A DNA stretch of 64,000 nt, from contig NC_088301.1 of NCBI RefSeq assembly GCF_032854445.1, forward strand, positions 45,999,116 through 46,063,115, written 5' to 3'. A model generated the notes under the pieces. The model searched no databases. It worked only from the letters and a program-made list of their open reading frames with translations, and was not told the DNA's origin. This DNA is from Liolophura sinensis. Taxonomy: Eukaryota; Mollusca; Polyplacophora; Chitonida; Chitonidae. Positions 1-10,900 of the stretch are shown here, in pieces (position 1 is the first letter of the stretch; each line of letters opens with the position of its first letter). Position numbers and translations under genes: made by a program.

Positions 1-90
1 GCTTTACAAAAAGTATAATCACATCAGTCTGCACAAAATAATGCCTTCAGAATATGCTTGATTAGACACCTTGCAAACATGTGAAAAGGA
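1..90 (+). repeat. Dispersed repeat family A, copy 1
   Basis: Shares CAGTCTGCACA, TTCAGAATATGCTTGA, ACACC and GCAAACATGTGAAAAGG with the copies at 4905, 26640 and 31465. It is cut by the window edge. Confidence 0.75.
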
Positions 91-1119
91 TCACTGTATA
101 CTCTGGAAATACTAAAAGTTGCACATAATTCACATCCTGTTAAAATGTATAACAATTTGAATACACTGTCAGTGACCAAAGTCAGCCACTGATAGTGGGC
201 CAAAGCAATGACAGAGAAAAAAAATCCAGTCACTTTTATAAGATAGAAATTAATTCAGGTTACAACTGTACAGTAACACTAAAATATTACACACTACATC
301 TTATATAGAAAATAAATGATGACTGAAACATTTTTGACAAAATTTTAGAATTTTTTTAATCAAAGTGTAACAGCTGTAACTTTCAGTTTTGATTGATGGA
401 TTGATTTGTTTACTTATTGAACTGTTGATTAACTCTATACTGGTTCAGAGTTTATTTGGTGCAGGAAAGAGGAGTTCCCTGCTGTAGAACACCAATTAAT
501 GACAAACTTTCTCATGCAGGACATAATCAAAATGTTTGAGTTTTGAATTTAATGTATAGTAGTTTTTAATAACACTGGCACTAATAACTACGATGACAAA
601 TGCACATGTCCATGACAATATTACAGCTCCATAGCCCTAGAGGGCCCAGTAAAAATGGATTCACATTGGAATTGCTAAAGTACCAGTAAAATACACATTC
701 TAACTAATGCAAAAGAGAACATTTAGATGAAATCAGTCTCAACAAGTTAAAGAACTACATGGAGAACAAAAGAGATATAACACAAAACATTTCCACCTTT
801 TCAACAAAATATTTAGCACTTTGGACATGTTATTTTTATACACATATACTTAATACTACAGGTACGTTGAAGACTTCTCCATGAAGTTTAGAAATACATG
901 TACAACAGGGATTCTGAAAGAGTATGTGATCAATTATGCCCTAGTGATTAACACCCCCATTGCATCCTTCAGCTCAGCCCACAGATTGAAGAGAGTAGGA
1001 GAGAATTCAGGTCAAAGATCCCATCAGCATCTCTCTGGTGAATTCAAGCCACACACTAAAATGCAGTGAATATCTCCTTGGGATCAAATATACAAGGAGA
1101 GGTTAACAAAAATTTGGAG

Positions 1120-1560
1120 CACTGCATTCATTTCAATAACCAGATGAAATAAATATACACTGCAGTTCGAAAAGACTACAAATGCCAGTATACACGCAAA
1201 CTGCTCCCTACATTATTAGGGACATGTTGAAATTTAATGTTTTACACTACATGTAAAATATAATTTTTCTCAACAGGAATTCCATTCCTTCTTTGAGAAA
1301 TATTTGCAGAAATATTTACCGGTACCCTAAATTCTCCAAACTGTTCAACCACCACTGAGACCTAAGTTTTGAAACATTCTGAGAGAACTACTTAGTGTAT
1401 AAACATAATCTGCACAGTTTTATGAATCTTGCATATCTAATGACACATACAAATAATTTTTGGTGTCATGTTCATAAAAATTGCACACATGAATTCCACT
1501 GAAAAAAGTACTTTCAAGGTCAAAAAGGTTGGAGATTTACAGTGTTTATTTAATAAGTTC
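1120..1560 (+). repeat. Dispersed repeat family B, copy 1
   Basis: Shares GAAACATTCTGAGAGAACTA, CCACTGAAAAAAGTACTTTC and AGGTTGGAGATTTACAGT with the copies at 53.8-54.2 kb and, reversed, 59.8-60.0 kb. The left boundary is uncertain. Confidence 0.6.
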
Positions 1561-1686
1561 CTCTCATCTTGTAACATAAAAGAAACTTATAATACTAATG
1601 AAGCTTTTGTTTAATGTTAGACTTCAAACATACCTTAAATATTTAAATATGAAGTATGTGATACTTTAAAAGTCATCTTTCATTAC

Positions 1687-2399
1687 CTCAGCATGTTGTA
1701 AGCTATCGTCGGTTTCAGTGTGGTTGGTCCAAAGTGTGTGATGTGTCGTCTGTGCAGACTTTCTTTAGTCAAACCAAGGCAAGCACTCACATTTGACCCA
1801 TCAATATTTAGCATGACCTCCACATCAAATTTCTTCATATCAATGTTCCAGTGGAAATACTGATGGATTGCACCGCCAAAGTTTGCTGCAGCACACATTG
1901 ACTGAAAGCAATGGTTTTTCCCTGTTCTGTTACAGGTTACTCGAAAAGTTAGCTTCGAGGGGTCATGAGTTGTAAGTCTTGTTCTTGCAGGTTGTTCACC
2001 GGTGCTAGAATTGCTATTCTTTTCTAAAGGGATTTGAGCTTCTTTCTCTTTGCTACTATCTGAAGATTCCAAGGAACATGTAGATTTTCCTTCAGCTTTC
2101 GTTAATGCATTTTCATCAGTGCTGATTGTTTTCTTATCACAAGCTGCTGTGCTTCCTTCATTTGGCTCATTCATTTTGGAAGCAATGACATGTTCATCTG
2201 CTTCTGACTCAGGATCCACTTTTTGTTTTTTCGCTGGAGGTCGTCTAGAGACAATTTGCGGCTCTCCAAGGTCCTCTGGTATTACCTCAGGCTGATATAA
2301 AATGGGATGATCAAACGTAAAGATTTCTTGCCATGCTCTGAGGCCAACTTCCCAATCAACACTTCTCACAAGGTTACGGATGGTCCCCATAGCCTCAAG
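1687..2399 (-). CDS. THUMPD3: THUMPD3 coding exon 3
   Basis: A 713-bp exon from acceptor tttccag at 2401-2400 to donor CTGAG|GTAATG at 1687/1686, ending in phase 2. It encodes the rest of the N-terminal region, a variable charged linker, and the C-terminal THUMP segment ending AYNMLR. In relatives this is followed at once by the methyltransferase domain. Confidence 0.93.
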
Positions 2400-5300
2400 C
2401 TGGAAACACAGAAAAAGTCCTCAGTCAGTCCAAAAAAATTGAAAGTTTTGGCTTCAGAATAATGCCACCATAGAAAAAAAAACAAACAAAAATGAAATAA
2501 AATTTAGATCAAATAAAAGCAAAAAAGAGTTCTAAGAACACAAATAATTCAAACAACAATCGAAAAAATTCCCACAATTTACCTTTGGAAATCTAATACA
2601 TTGCATCAGCTGAAATATTTATTTCTTTGATTGGTGTTTTACGCCAAACACCAATATGTTTATTTTTAATAATATTTCACATTCAATAATATTTAATATT
2701 CAATAATATTTCACTTATACGAAGGCGATCAGGTAACATATGAATATCTGGTAACTAATAGAATTAACAGTGAAAGTCTGACCTCATTTTGGGAGAAGAC
2801 AACTTCAGGAAATCGTGTCATAACCACAAAGCAGTTATCAACTGATGAAAGACCAAGAATCTGAAAATGGAAACATACACAAATGAAATAAAGAGGGACT
2901 GATAAAATTACTTGTATCTAGCCTTGGTGTTAACAACTGAACTAAACCTTTGAACAAAATTCAAAGTATTTGTCAAAAGAGCAGATGGTCAAAATGTTAA
3001 CTGATAAGCTTCCAATATGTTATTTCTATTTGGTAGAGATAAAAATTTGTTAAAGTTTTATTTGATTGGTGTTTAATAAGTATGATCATGGTGATGCACA
3101 ATTTTTCACCCTTAAAAGGACATCCATGGCAGGAGGGAACCCAAGAGCTCAGTATAAAACTCTGCCCTTCACCAGGCACCTGACAAATCTGTCGACTTAA
3201 TGTTGTAGCCATAATAAAAGCTGGGTTCAAGCACTGGTCATGTGCCGTTTTCTTTATACATTTGAAAACAAACTGGAATGCAATCATATTTTCTAGTACC
3301 ACTGAAGCCTTATTAACATGAGGAAATTTGTTGTACCACCTTGTAGAATTAAACAAAGTCTAGACAAGTCTGTCAATCATTTTACAAGTCAAAATATATA
3401 ATTTTTGTACAATAGAGCTTGTCACATTTTCATTTGATGAGCTGATACGACAAACCACATAATGCAAATGCTGTTTTAGGCACAGCGATTAACAAAAATA
3501 TATCTACACTCAGTATTATTAATTATTGCATATACTAGCTCGTAAATTATGAAATAATTTATGGTGATAGAACATGGGCTAGCAAATGCAGGATAAATGG
3601 CGCAAACCAAGACGTACACCAATACGATATTCTTAGCTGGAAAATGCAACTATTATTTACTTATTTCATTTGATTTCCACCTATTAACAATCAGCACTGA
3701 TAGTTTACAACACCATTTTATTTCGGTCACTGCCAATAAATAACCAACAACACATATCAGGAAAAAAGTTTTAATTTTTTAATAAGAATGTGGTTATCAC
3801 ACATACGCAGAAGACCAGGAGTGAGTTTGAACACCTGAATTCATACTCCACAAATACTTAATTATCTATGGTGTCTAGCATTGATTTTGTTTCAGGACTG
3901 TGATGGCATGAGAGTGTGATATAGCATAGCTCAAATTTTAAGACCTGACATATATAACTGTATCACATCCTTCCCATTTTCAATTATGTTTGAAGAATAT
4001 GGGATCTTTTACTGGAATTCTGGAATTACAGGCCTGAATGTTTACTTTGTATTTATTTAAGTATACGCTGAGTTCATCTGATGACCATATGCATATATTT
4101 GTGAAAATGAGAAATTTACCTACCAAACCAATGTCAATTTTTTCTTGACAATAAAGTGCATAGACTGCACTCAAAATTACAGGTTTAAAAGCCTTCATTA
4201 GAAGGATGAGAATTTAAGAACAAAAAAAAAATGATGGACTGTGACTGTGGACTGTGACATTTATGAAGGTGTGACCGATTCCCTCAGGGTTTGCCTAATG
4301 TCCTACACCAAAGTGAGACTGATAACCGCACTTACCTACTTTAGCTGCAAAAACATGGTTTATTTAACTAATAAAGTTTTTCACATCAATTGTTTGAACC
4401 TGCTGGATTCACACATAGAATGAGAAACTAGTCATCACTTAGGTCACTTTTGTTGTACAGGGGCCACTTTCGCAAAACTTCGTAAGTCATATTTCTCATA
4501 ATTTTTCTCCTAAAAATCATTTTCTAGATTAAAATGCCATAAAATGTCATTTAAGAGAAAAATTATAAATACAAGGTTTTGTGAAAGAGGGAACTGGCAA
4601 AATGAATTTTTTTTCAAAGTCGCAGGAGATTATAAAAATAAAACTAAAAATCATCTAATTTGTGGGAAATGTGGACTGTCCCAGAAATATTTCCTGCTAA
4701 AGACCTATTTAAAAGATCAGAAAGCCTTGAAAAAACAGGAAAATCATTAAAAAAAAATTAAGTTTAAGGTGGATTTTCAATTTTATTCAATTCCATATTG
4801 GGGTTTTATGGATCAGCTCAACGGTAAAAGGCAAAATAAAATTGTTGGCGGCACACTTCATATTCAGTGGTCAAAGTATACGCCCCTGGCCTGATGTGTG
4901 TAAATGTTAACTACATTGGTTGGATTGGTCAGTTTCAAGGCTTCATAAAAAGTATAATTTATCAATTAACACACAATAATGCATTCAGAATATGCTTGAA
5001 TAAACACCCTGCAAACATGCGAAAAGGTATTTAATCTTATGTATGTGATATATACACCAGACCATTTATACAGATGTTTTACAGGATTTTTTTTTTCATA
5101 TGCAGTTGATTGGATAGTGAAATCATTGGGTACATAACCTACACTAGATGCAGCCCTATCTGGCTAGTGATCTGAATCCCTTAAATTAGAATCCTAACAT
5201 AGTTGCATGTAAGACAATACTAGTGATATGAATACACATAACAAATATTGCCCTTGTGAAGGATGCATATAAATACTATCCAGATATTCAAGCATGATGC

Positions 5301-7346
5301 AGTGATTAGATTTTGAACAATTAGTTGACCATGAGCATTAGAGTCTACAAGAACACATACACTAAACACTGTTGATCTCAGTGTTTATGCCACCACACCA
5401 TATATATCACCACATCATAAACTTTCCACAGTACAAAAAAGACAATGAATTATGAGGAAGCGGTTCATAAAAGACTTTCCATTTTTAGGGCCAGTCCCAA
5501 ATGCCTTTTTATCAGGAGGTCTTAACTATAAAAATCATTCATGGGCGGTAGATTCCAGCAGAGTCGGAAATGTGTCAGGAAGGCTATGCAATACTTGGTC
5601 TCCAAATGCTCTCTCAAAACATTCATTTTCACTCTACAAGAAGAATTCTTAACTATGGTATAAAACCATCCAAGGATGTAGATATACACACAGAAGCTTA
5701 ATACTGACAAGACAGGAAACTTTAAACAATTCTGAGAGATTAAACACAGCCACATACAGAAGGACTGTGCTTCATCAGATGCATGATACACAAATACTAT
5801 ACTAAAGCATGATCAAATTAGGTTTTTACTCTTGCTTGACAACTATAGTATCAAATTGTTTTGCTACAATGATTTAAGTAAAAAGTATAAAAATAATGCC
5901 CAAATTGATCAACCTTTTTAGTTATGAAAGAGCAATTACCAGTACAATTTCTGCACCTTTGTAATTTGATTTTGAAGACTTAATTACACTGGATGGGTTG
6001 AAAGTCTTCACAAAACCCTGCATGAAAATTTTGAGGAACAAGGGTATATACCATGTTGATAATTGGTAGTGCAAAGGCATTGCTTTCTTGTTTTCTTTTG
6101 ACAACTTCATGGCAAACAAGATGAAAAAACAAACAGCACGTAAAGAACAGCTTTCTGCACTATGATTATTTGATATGAAATGAGTAGGATGAAACTAGTT
6201 GAAGTACACTGACTAGTAGGTTGAGAAATATTTGGATATGTCATAATCATGGCTGCTCAACCCCTAGTCAGGGACAACACGATTCACCCAAGTGGTGAGG
6301 AACGGTGTGTCACGCTGCAGTCTGTGAACAACCTTTCTACATACCTCGGGCTGGTCAAATCCACATATCATCTCCCCCTTTAGAAACATGCCCTTTAGCA
6401 AACTTTTGTGGTTTATCATTTCATACTTTTTTAGTCTCTTGGATAATGTTTGCAATGCAATTTTTTTTTTAATTGGGTTATATATACTGACTTAGTTTTG
6501 AACTACCTGAAATAAATTTGACTGCAAATTATGGAGTCCAAGAGTTTGTATGTTGATGACAATTCAAGTGTTCAGGTGACCTGATTAAACAATGAGTAAA
6601 ATGACCACTGTCTTAAAATCACTGGCGACAGTACCAGGAGGCTTTTTCACAAGACATGATACTTTATAGGATTATCGTTACAAAATTTTGCATGGCAACC
6701 AGGACTTTAGATTACAACTTGACTACGACGACTAACAGGTTGCCCACTATAAATGCACCCAAAATGACGTTTCCAAAATAACCATGGCTACATAACCAAA
6801 AAGACAGCTGAATGATTTGACAAACTACACAGCCGATTGAAAACTGGTGTGTTTACACAGGTCAAACCATTCCATGTACACTTAGTGTTGGTTGACAAAA
6901 TATTTGGCTGCTCAACCCAAATAGAGGTAGAGGTATTCATGGCAGCCAATATTTTTCATCCTACTTACCGATGTACTCCGAAATGGTGAACGGCGGCCTA
7001 TTTTTCTTCTCTTAAAAGAATAAAGCCAATTTATCTGGTCCCCATAGGAAGGAAATACACAAGAGAGCTTCCATGCTGACGGAGCAATGTCTGTATACGA
7101 AATCATAACATTACCATACATTTTGTTTACAAATACGTTGTTGTTGCATTTACACACCTTGTTAACAGACGATATCGGAAGATTGATGAAAATTCTGCCT
7201 CTTTCACAGTGAGCTTTAGACCCAGGAATTTTCTGTATCGCCTCAGACCTTGCAATACTCTCAAAACCAGTCACTACAGTTGCTTCTATGACACACCTTC
7301 TCCCAACATCGCCCTGACGCGTGGTGCTGTCCATGGGCGTCGCCAT
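1687..7346 (-). CDS. THUMPD3: THUMPD3, tRNA (guanine-N2) methyltransferase subunit, 5' half only (3 exons)
   Basis: Three minus-strand exons (7346-7158, 2860-2783, 2399-1687) join in frame into about 326 residues matching the N-terminal and THUMP part of THUMPD3. Family knowledge: THUMPD3 with TRMT112 makes N2-methylguanosine in the tRNA acceptor-stem region (position 6/7). Seen: residues 21-35 IEATVVTGFES-like N-domain; RGRIFINLP near 49-57; LGLSSVDNCFVVM across exon 2; a lysine-rich, NLS-like stretch (about 141-150) followed by a polar, probably disordered linker; LTFRVTCNRTG at about 239 and the conserved HRRHITHFGPTTL block near 305-317, closing the THUMP domain. The catalytic Rossmann domain (DPMCGTG-type motif) is absent: no minus-strand match lies in 1-1686, so it must be left of the window. 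Start: ATG at 7346, in frame and matching the family's length. The gene is divergent from RXYLT1. Identity is secure; exon ends are inferred from homology and GT-AG sites. Confidence 0.93.
2612..2740 (-). mobile_element. SINE 3'-end remnant, family 1, rearranged
   Basis: TTTGATTGGTGTTTTACGCC and ATATTTCACTTATACGA, the two ends of the family 1 tail, are separated here by an AT-rich expansion of repeated ATTCAATAATATTT. It lies in THUMPD3 intron 2. Confidence 0.6.
2783..2860 (-). CDS. THUMPD3: THUMPD3 coding exon 2
   Basis: A 78-bp, phase-0 exon between an acceptor (ttttcag) and a donor GAG|GTCAGA. It encodes 26 residues starting ILGLSSVDNCFVVM, matching the SVDNLFVVV block of human THUMPD3. 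It was found by translating between splice sites because it has no start codon of its own. Confidence 0.9.
4905..5028 (+). repeat. Dispersed repeat family A, copy 2
   Basis: Contains CATTGGTTGGATTGGTCAG, AAGGCTTCATAAAAAGTATA, ATTCAGAATATGCTTGAATA and GCAAACATGCGAAAAGG, aligning with the copies at 1 and 31500. Confidence 0.75.
5921..6023 (+). repeat. Dispersed repeat family A, copy 3 (5' part)
   Basis: Shares GAAAGAGCAA, TTTGATTTTGAAGACTTAAT and AGTCTTCACAAAA with the copies at 26640 and 31465. The downstream half is missing. Confidence 0.6.
7158..7346 (-). CDS. THUMPD3: THUMPD3 coding exon 1
   Basis: 63 codons from ATG at 7346 to a donor read as AACAAG|GTGTGT. The frame stays open to the weaker-fitting donor TCG|GTAAGT at 6969, but joining at 7158 places ISSVNK directly before ILGLSSVDN, which is the spacing seen in THUMPD3 of other animals. 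The start codon lies in an AAAATGGCG box resembling a YY1 site, so transcript starts are probably close by. A second in-frame ATG occurs four codons later. Confidence 0.88.
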
Positions 7347-7798
7347 TTTCAACCATCAAAAGTCTCGGTATTTCTCGCGATAAAAGGTGCGAACTGGAAA
7401 TATGTTTGGCTGGAGAGCACCGCATCTCACTTTGTTGTTTTCATCTGAACAGTGAGAGGTGTTTCACGAACGTGGCTCATTGACTTTCACGTGTGATCAA
7501 TAACTTTGGATTTTGTGGTTCCATCGAGGAGGGAGGAAGATTATAACTTGGATATACGATAGCATATCGAATCTCCCAAGGTTTGCAAAACCCCAAACTG
7601 GCCACAGGCCGAAGCTATCACACAGTGCGCGCGCGTACAACACGGGGTAAATTGAAATTTCAGAAATCTTGTGCGGACAGGAGAGAAAGTGAAACCATCG
7701 GCTGTGTATATCCAGTTGGCCTGCCGGGATGAGCTGACGGCTCCCTGGAAGTGTTGCATGTGCCACCTCTGGGTACCCTTAGCCTCGGTCATGGCGCA
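7347..7798. promoter_or_regulatory. Bidirectional promoter between THUMPD3 (-) and RXYLT1 (+)
   Basis: The two start codons are divergent and only 452 bp apart, so the core promoters must lie here. It is the most CpG-rich stretch in this part of the window, including a run of alternating CG at about 7626-7635. Visible sites are TCTCGCGA at 7373-7380 (half of the TCTCGCGAGA housekeeping-promoter palindrome), an E-box CACGTG at 7488-7493, and an AAAATGGCG YY1-like box over the THUMPD3 ATG. No TATA box stands out. Actual start sites are not visible from sequence. Confidence 0.8.
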
Positions 7799-7802
7799 AT
7801 GA
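7791..7802 (+). promoter_or_regulatory. Minimal upstream ORF overlapping the RXYLT1 start
   Basis: ATG-GCG-CAA-TGA encodes Met-Ala-Gln-stop. Its TGA (7800-7802) overlaps the RXYLT1 ATG (7799-7801) as ATGA. The upstream ATG has G at -3 and G at +4, a strong initiation context; the main ATG has G at -3 but A at +4. If the transcript starts upstream of 7791, ribosomes would meet this uORF first and RXYLT1 would depend on leaky scanning or termination-reinitiation. Confidence 0.6.
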
Positions 7803-7943
7803 GGTGGAGAGTGTCTTTCAAGAAAGTCGCCTACACTGTTCTTGGGCTCTATTTTCTTGTGTCCTGCTACACTGGTTATCTGCTCATCAAAAGGCGCTTG
7901 ACCAAAGAGAAATTGGAATTTGCCAGAATTCGTAACTTAGCAG
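7799..7943 (+). CDS. RXYLT1: RXYLT1 exon 1 (start and membrane anchor)
   Basis: 145 nt from ATG to donor GCAG|GTACGT, ending in phase 1. It encodes MRWRVSFKK, then a hydrophobic stretch rich in V, L, Y and F (about residues 10-30), then a basic KRR: the expected type II signal anchor. The frame is also open for 16 codons upstream, but no upstream in-frame ATG exists. Confidence 0.94.
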
Positions 7944-10900
7944 GTACGTTAATTACTTGCCATCACTTAAAAGCATTCCTATTTACAACTTACATTTGAA
8001 TGTCTAGCTGTGCGAACTGTTACATTTCCATGATACATACATGTACACTGTGTATACCTGTATCTCTACAGCATTAACGGTACTGCAGAAATTTTCCTGG
8101 CTGTTGTTAAGACAAGGTTGATGCCTTTGCTTCCCATTCCCTGCAACTGTTAATCAGTCGATAAATGTATGTGCATGTATGCCTATAACTTGTACCTTTC
8201 CATGCACACTCATCATTGCAGCTAGCCAAGGTGGACTAGTATAAAGCTAGCAATCAGTAGGCTACATCAGTACATATAAGTGTACTGGTACATGCAGTCA
8301 TCACTGATACTCATAGATTTAGCCAGAATTTTAAATCAGGTTGTTCATATCCTATTTCCCCTACATTTCTCACTTTAATTTTGTCAGAAATACTGAGACA
8401 TCTCCTGCCTAAACCTTTTCAGATACTAAATGTACATGCATTAAATTGTGTAGACTGCAGGAGTGTCAGTATGGTATAAGTCTTATATATACAGTAGTGA
8501 CAGTCACAGTGGGCCTTTATCACTGATATATGCATAAAAATGTATCTCACTGAAAGTATATGTACATGCAAGTACACATAAGTGATGCATACTGTGTGAG
8601 TAAGTCCAGCTGTGGTTGTTGGTTGATCATAAGCCTTCATTTAATGTTTGTTGTTTTTGTGCTGCTTTGTTTTACAACGTTTACCATAAAATACATGCAT
8701 GTTCAGTCCTTGAGTAGGTTTTGGACAAGAAGCCATCCTTCCATTCTCTGTCTGCTGGTACGCATTTTTCTCCTCAACTCTACTCCTTGTTTTATAACAC
8801 AAAATGTATTTGTCACTATAGTACACACCATGTAGGATTTGTTTTATTAGACAGTCTAAGTAGACATATACCTACTTTCTCACAACTCTTTTTTGGATAA
8901 ACCATGACAGGTTTAATACAGGTAATTAGTTTTGGAGCTTAAACGATTTCCGGAACTAAAATGGCTCTAAATATGGCCCTGACTGATGCGCTGTTTTCCT
9001 TGGAATGCGAGGATGTCACTGAGCTTTGCCCCAACCAAAGTGGTAGTGGCAAAGGTTTTCCTCTACTAGTCTTTCTTATACATAGACATCCTAGAAGATG
9101 TACTCAGCACATAAAACATACGTCAGGAATAAAACAACACCACTTTCACTGTTTGAATTAGAGCATAATATACTTCACCTACATGTACAAAAAGGCGCTA
9201 TTTCTTACAGGTATGTTTCTATTCTAGTTCATAGAAAGTTGTCATTAACATTTTTTCAATAACGTAATTGTGGTTGTCTGATTGTCTGTTGATTAATGTG
9301 GATATTTTTTTCTGCACTGGCAAATACCAGGACTGTAAGTGAAATACTGCATGTTGGATGCTTTTCCCTGATATTTCTCCTCTATCAATAAGAAGAAAAA
9401 TGATGAAAAAAAATGGTTGCAATTAGGCCATTAATTACATTCTATCATCTCCATTATCACTTTCGAACCTCTATAAAAAAAAATGTCTTATGCTTTGCAA
9501 CATGTGGCCATCCCTGTTACATGTATGCATGCCTTTCAAAGTATTCCAAAGTCAAGACAAGTAATGGTTTCAAGCGGTGTACTGGTGTATTAATTATTAA
9601 TCAAACCAAATTTCTTCATAAAGTCACACATTTTTGGTGGCTGAGTTTAAGGGGTTAAATTGCTGGCAAAGCACAAGAATAACCTGGGTTTAAGTGATGC
9701 GAGGATCAATAGTTCTGTTCAGTGTAAGAGTGTCAGCAGAAAGATAAACTTGCAAACTGAAGCTTGGCTCTGATTTTGTGCTTGGTGTACATGTGGATCA
9801 GCATCGATGGAATACATGCCCATAATCACCTGATGAAAAAAAAAAATACGCACATCATGCAGGAAAGGCATTGATCTTGATCAGAGGTTTTTCTTGCTGA
9901 TTTTAATTTATTGTGTCATCAATAGTTAATTATGACATTAATTAGTTTTATTCTGTGGAGCCGATCAGACTCACATTGTTACCTCGTGAAATTACCTGTA
10001 TGTACCTGTGCACTGCAGACTAACGTGCGCAGAAACAGCATTATGTATGTCCGCTAATTGTCCGTATGTCAGGTAGAATGTATAATTGATTATAACTCAG
10101 GTGTATTACTTGCTCTTATAAGTTACAGATAACCAGATATCATGCTCTTACCTGGCCATATCACGCATATATAGTGAGTTATTAAAACAGTTAAGCAGTA
10201 TGTATCCTGTGAGTCACGCTATCAGAGCATGGCTAACAAGACTATTGTGCCTTGATATTACTTTCTGCTCTTGTGTGTTTGGCATTACTAGTACATCTGT
10301 TTATTTTGGGAACTAATTCATCAGAGTATTGGCAGTCATGGCCTGAGTGACTTGTACAATAAGTCACCATATTGATATGAGAAACATACTGGTAAGTTCA
10401 CCAGCTTAAGAGTTAAGGAGGGGTAAATAATTTGTACTTAAAACTTGACCTGACTAAAGGTTGGAGTGTTATCAACATTGACTTAAGCCTAATGTTATTT
10501 ATTTGATCATAATTGTTGTTTCAAGCCATGCTCATGAATTTTTTTCCCCTGAGTTCCCATCAGATAAAAAGTGACACAGACTTCAGACCAGTTATTGATG
10601 GATGATTTTTGAATGTGTGACGTACAGAATTGCACGCCATATTGGTGGAAGATTAGACAATATACCATACTGTAGTTCTCTCATTTTATGATATGCTGAT
10701 GAAGGAAGAGCTACACATTTGGCAGGTATTTCAAGCTGTTCAACCATACATGTAGATCACAGGCCTAAATTATTTTTCTAGCTGTGTCTTGCCATAGTGT
10801 AGGCTACATACTGCAGTGTACATGTTACTTTTATTAGTATCACATTTAAATTTCCCTCTTGAAAGTTTATTTTATATCTCAATGATTTGCGTCAAACCAT

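Larger units (their letters stand above)
1..1686. other. THUMPD3 intron 3 (partial), repeats only
   Basis: AT-rich intron sequence. It contains a copy of dispersed family A at 1-90 and a copy of family B at about 1120-1560. I looked for the THUMPD3 methyltransferase exons on the minus strand and found none. Confidence 0.7.
2861..7157. other. THUMPD3 intron 1
   Basis: About 4.3 kb of AT-rich intron. It holds family A copies (4905-5028 and 5921-6023), and a degenerate SINE-tail-like stretch near 3055-3180. No coding exon was recognised. The smaller intron 2 (2400-2782) holds a SINE remnant. Confidence 0.7.

Noticed and set aside
3048..3180. Another reverse-oriented SINE copy
   Set aside because: Only TTTGATTGGTGTTTA and a loose GGAGGGAACCCAAG resemblance remain; too weak to call as an element.
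6912..7157. Extension of THUMPD3 exon 1 to the donor at 6969 (GTAAGT)
   Set aside because: The frame stays open but the added residues do not match the family. Ending at 7158 joins exon 2 with exactly the expected spacing. It could still be a minor isoform.
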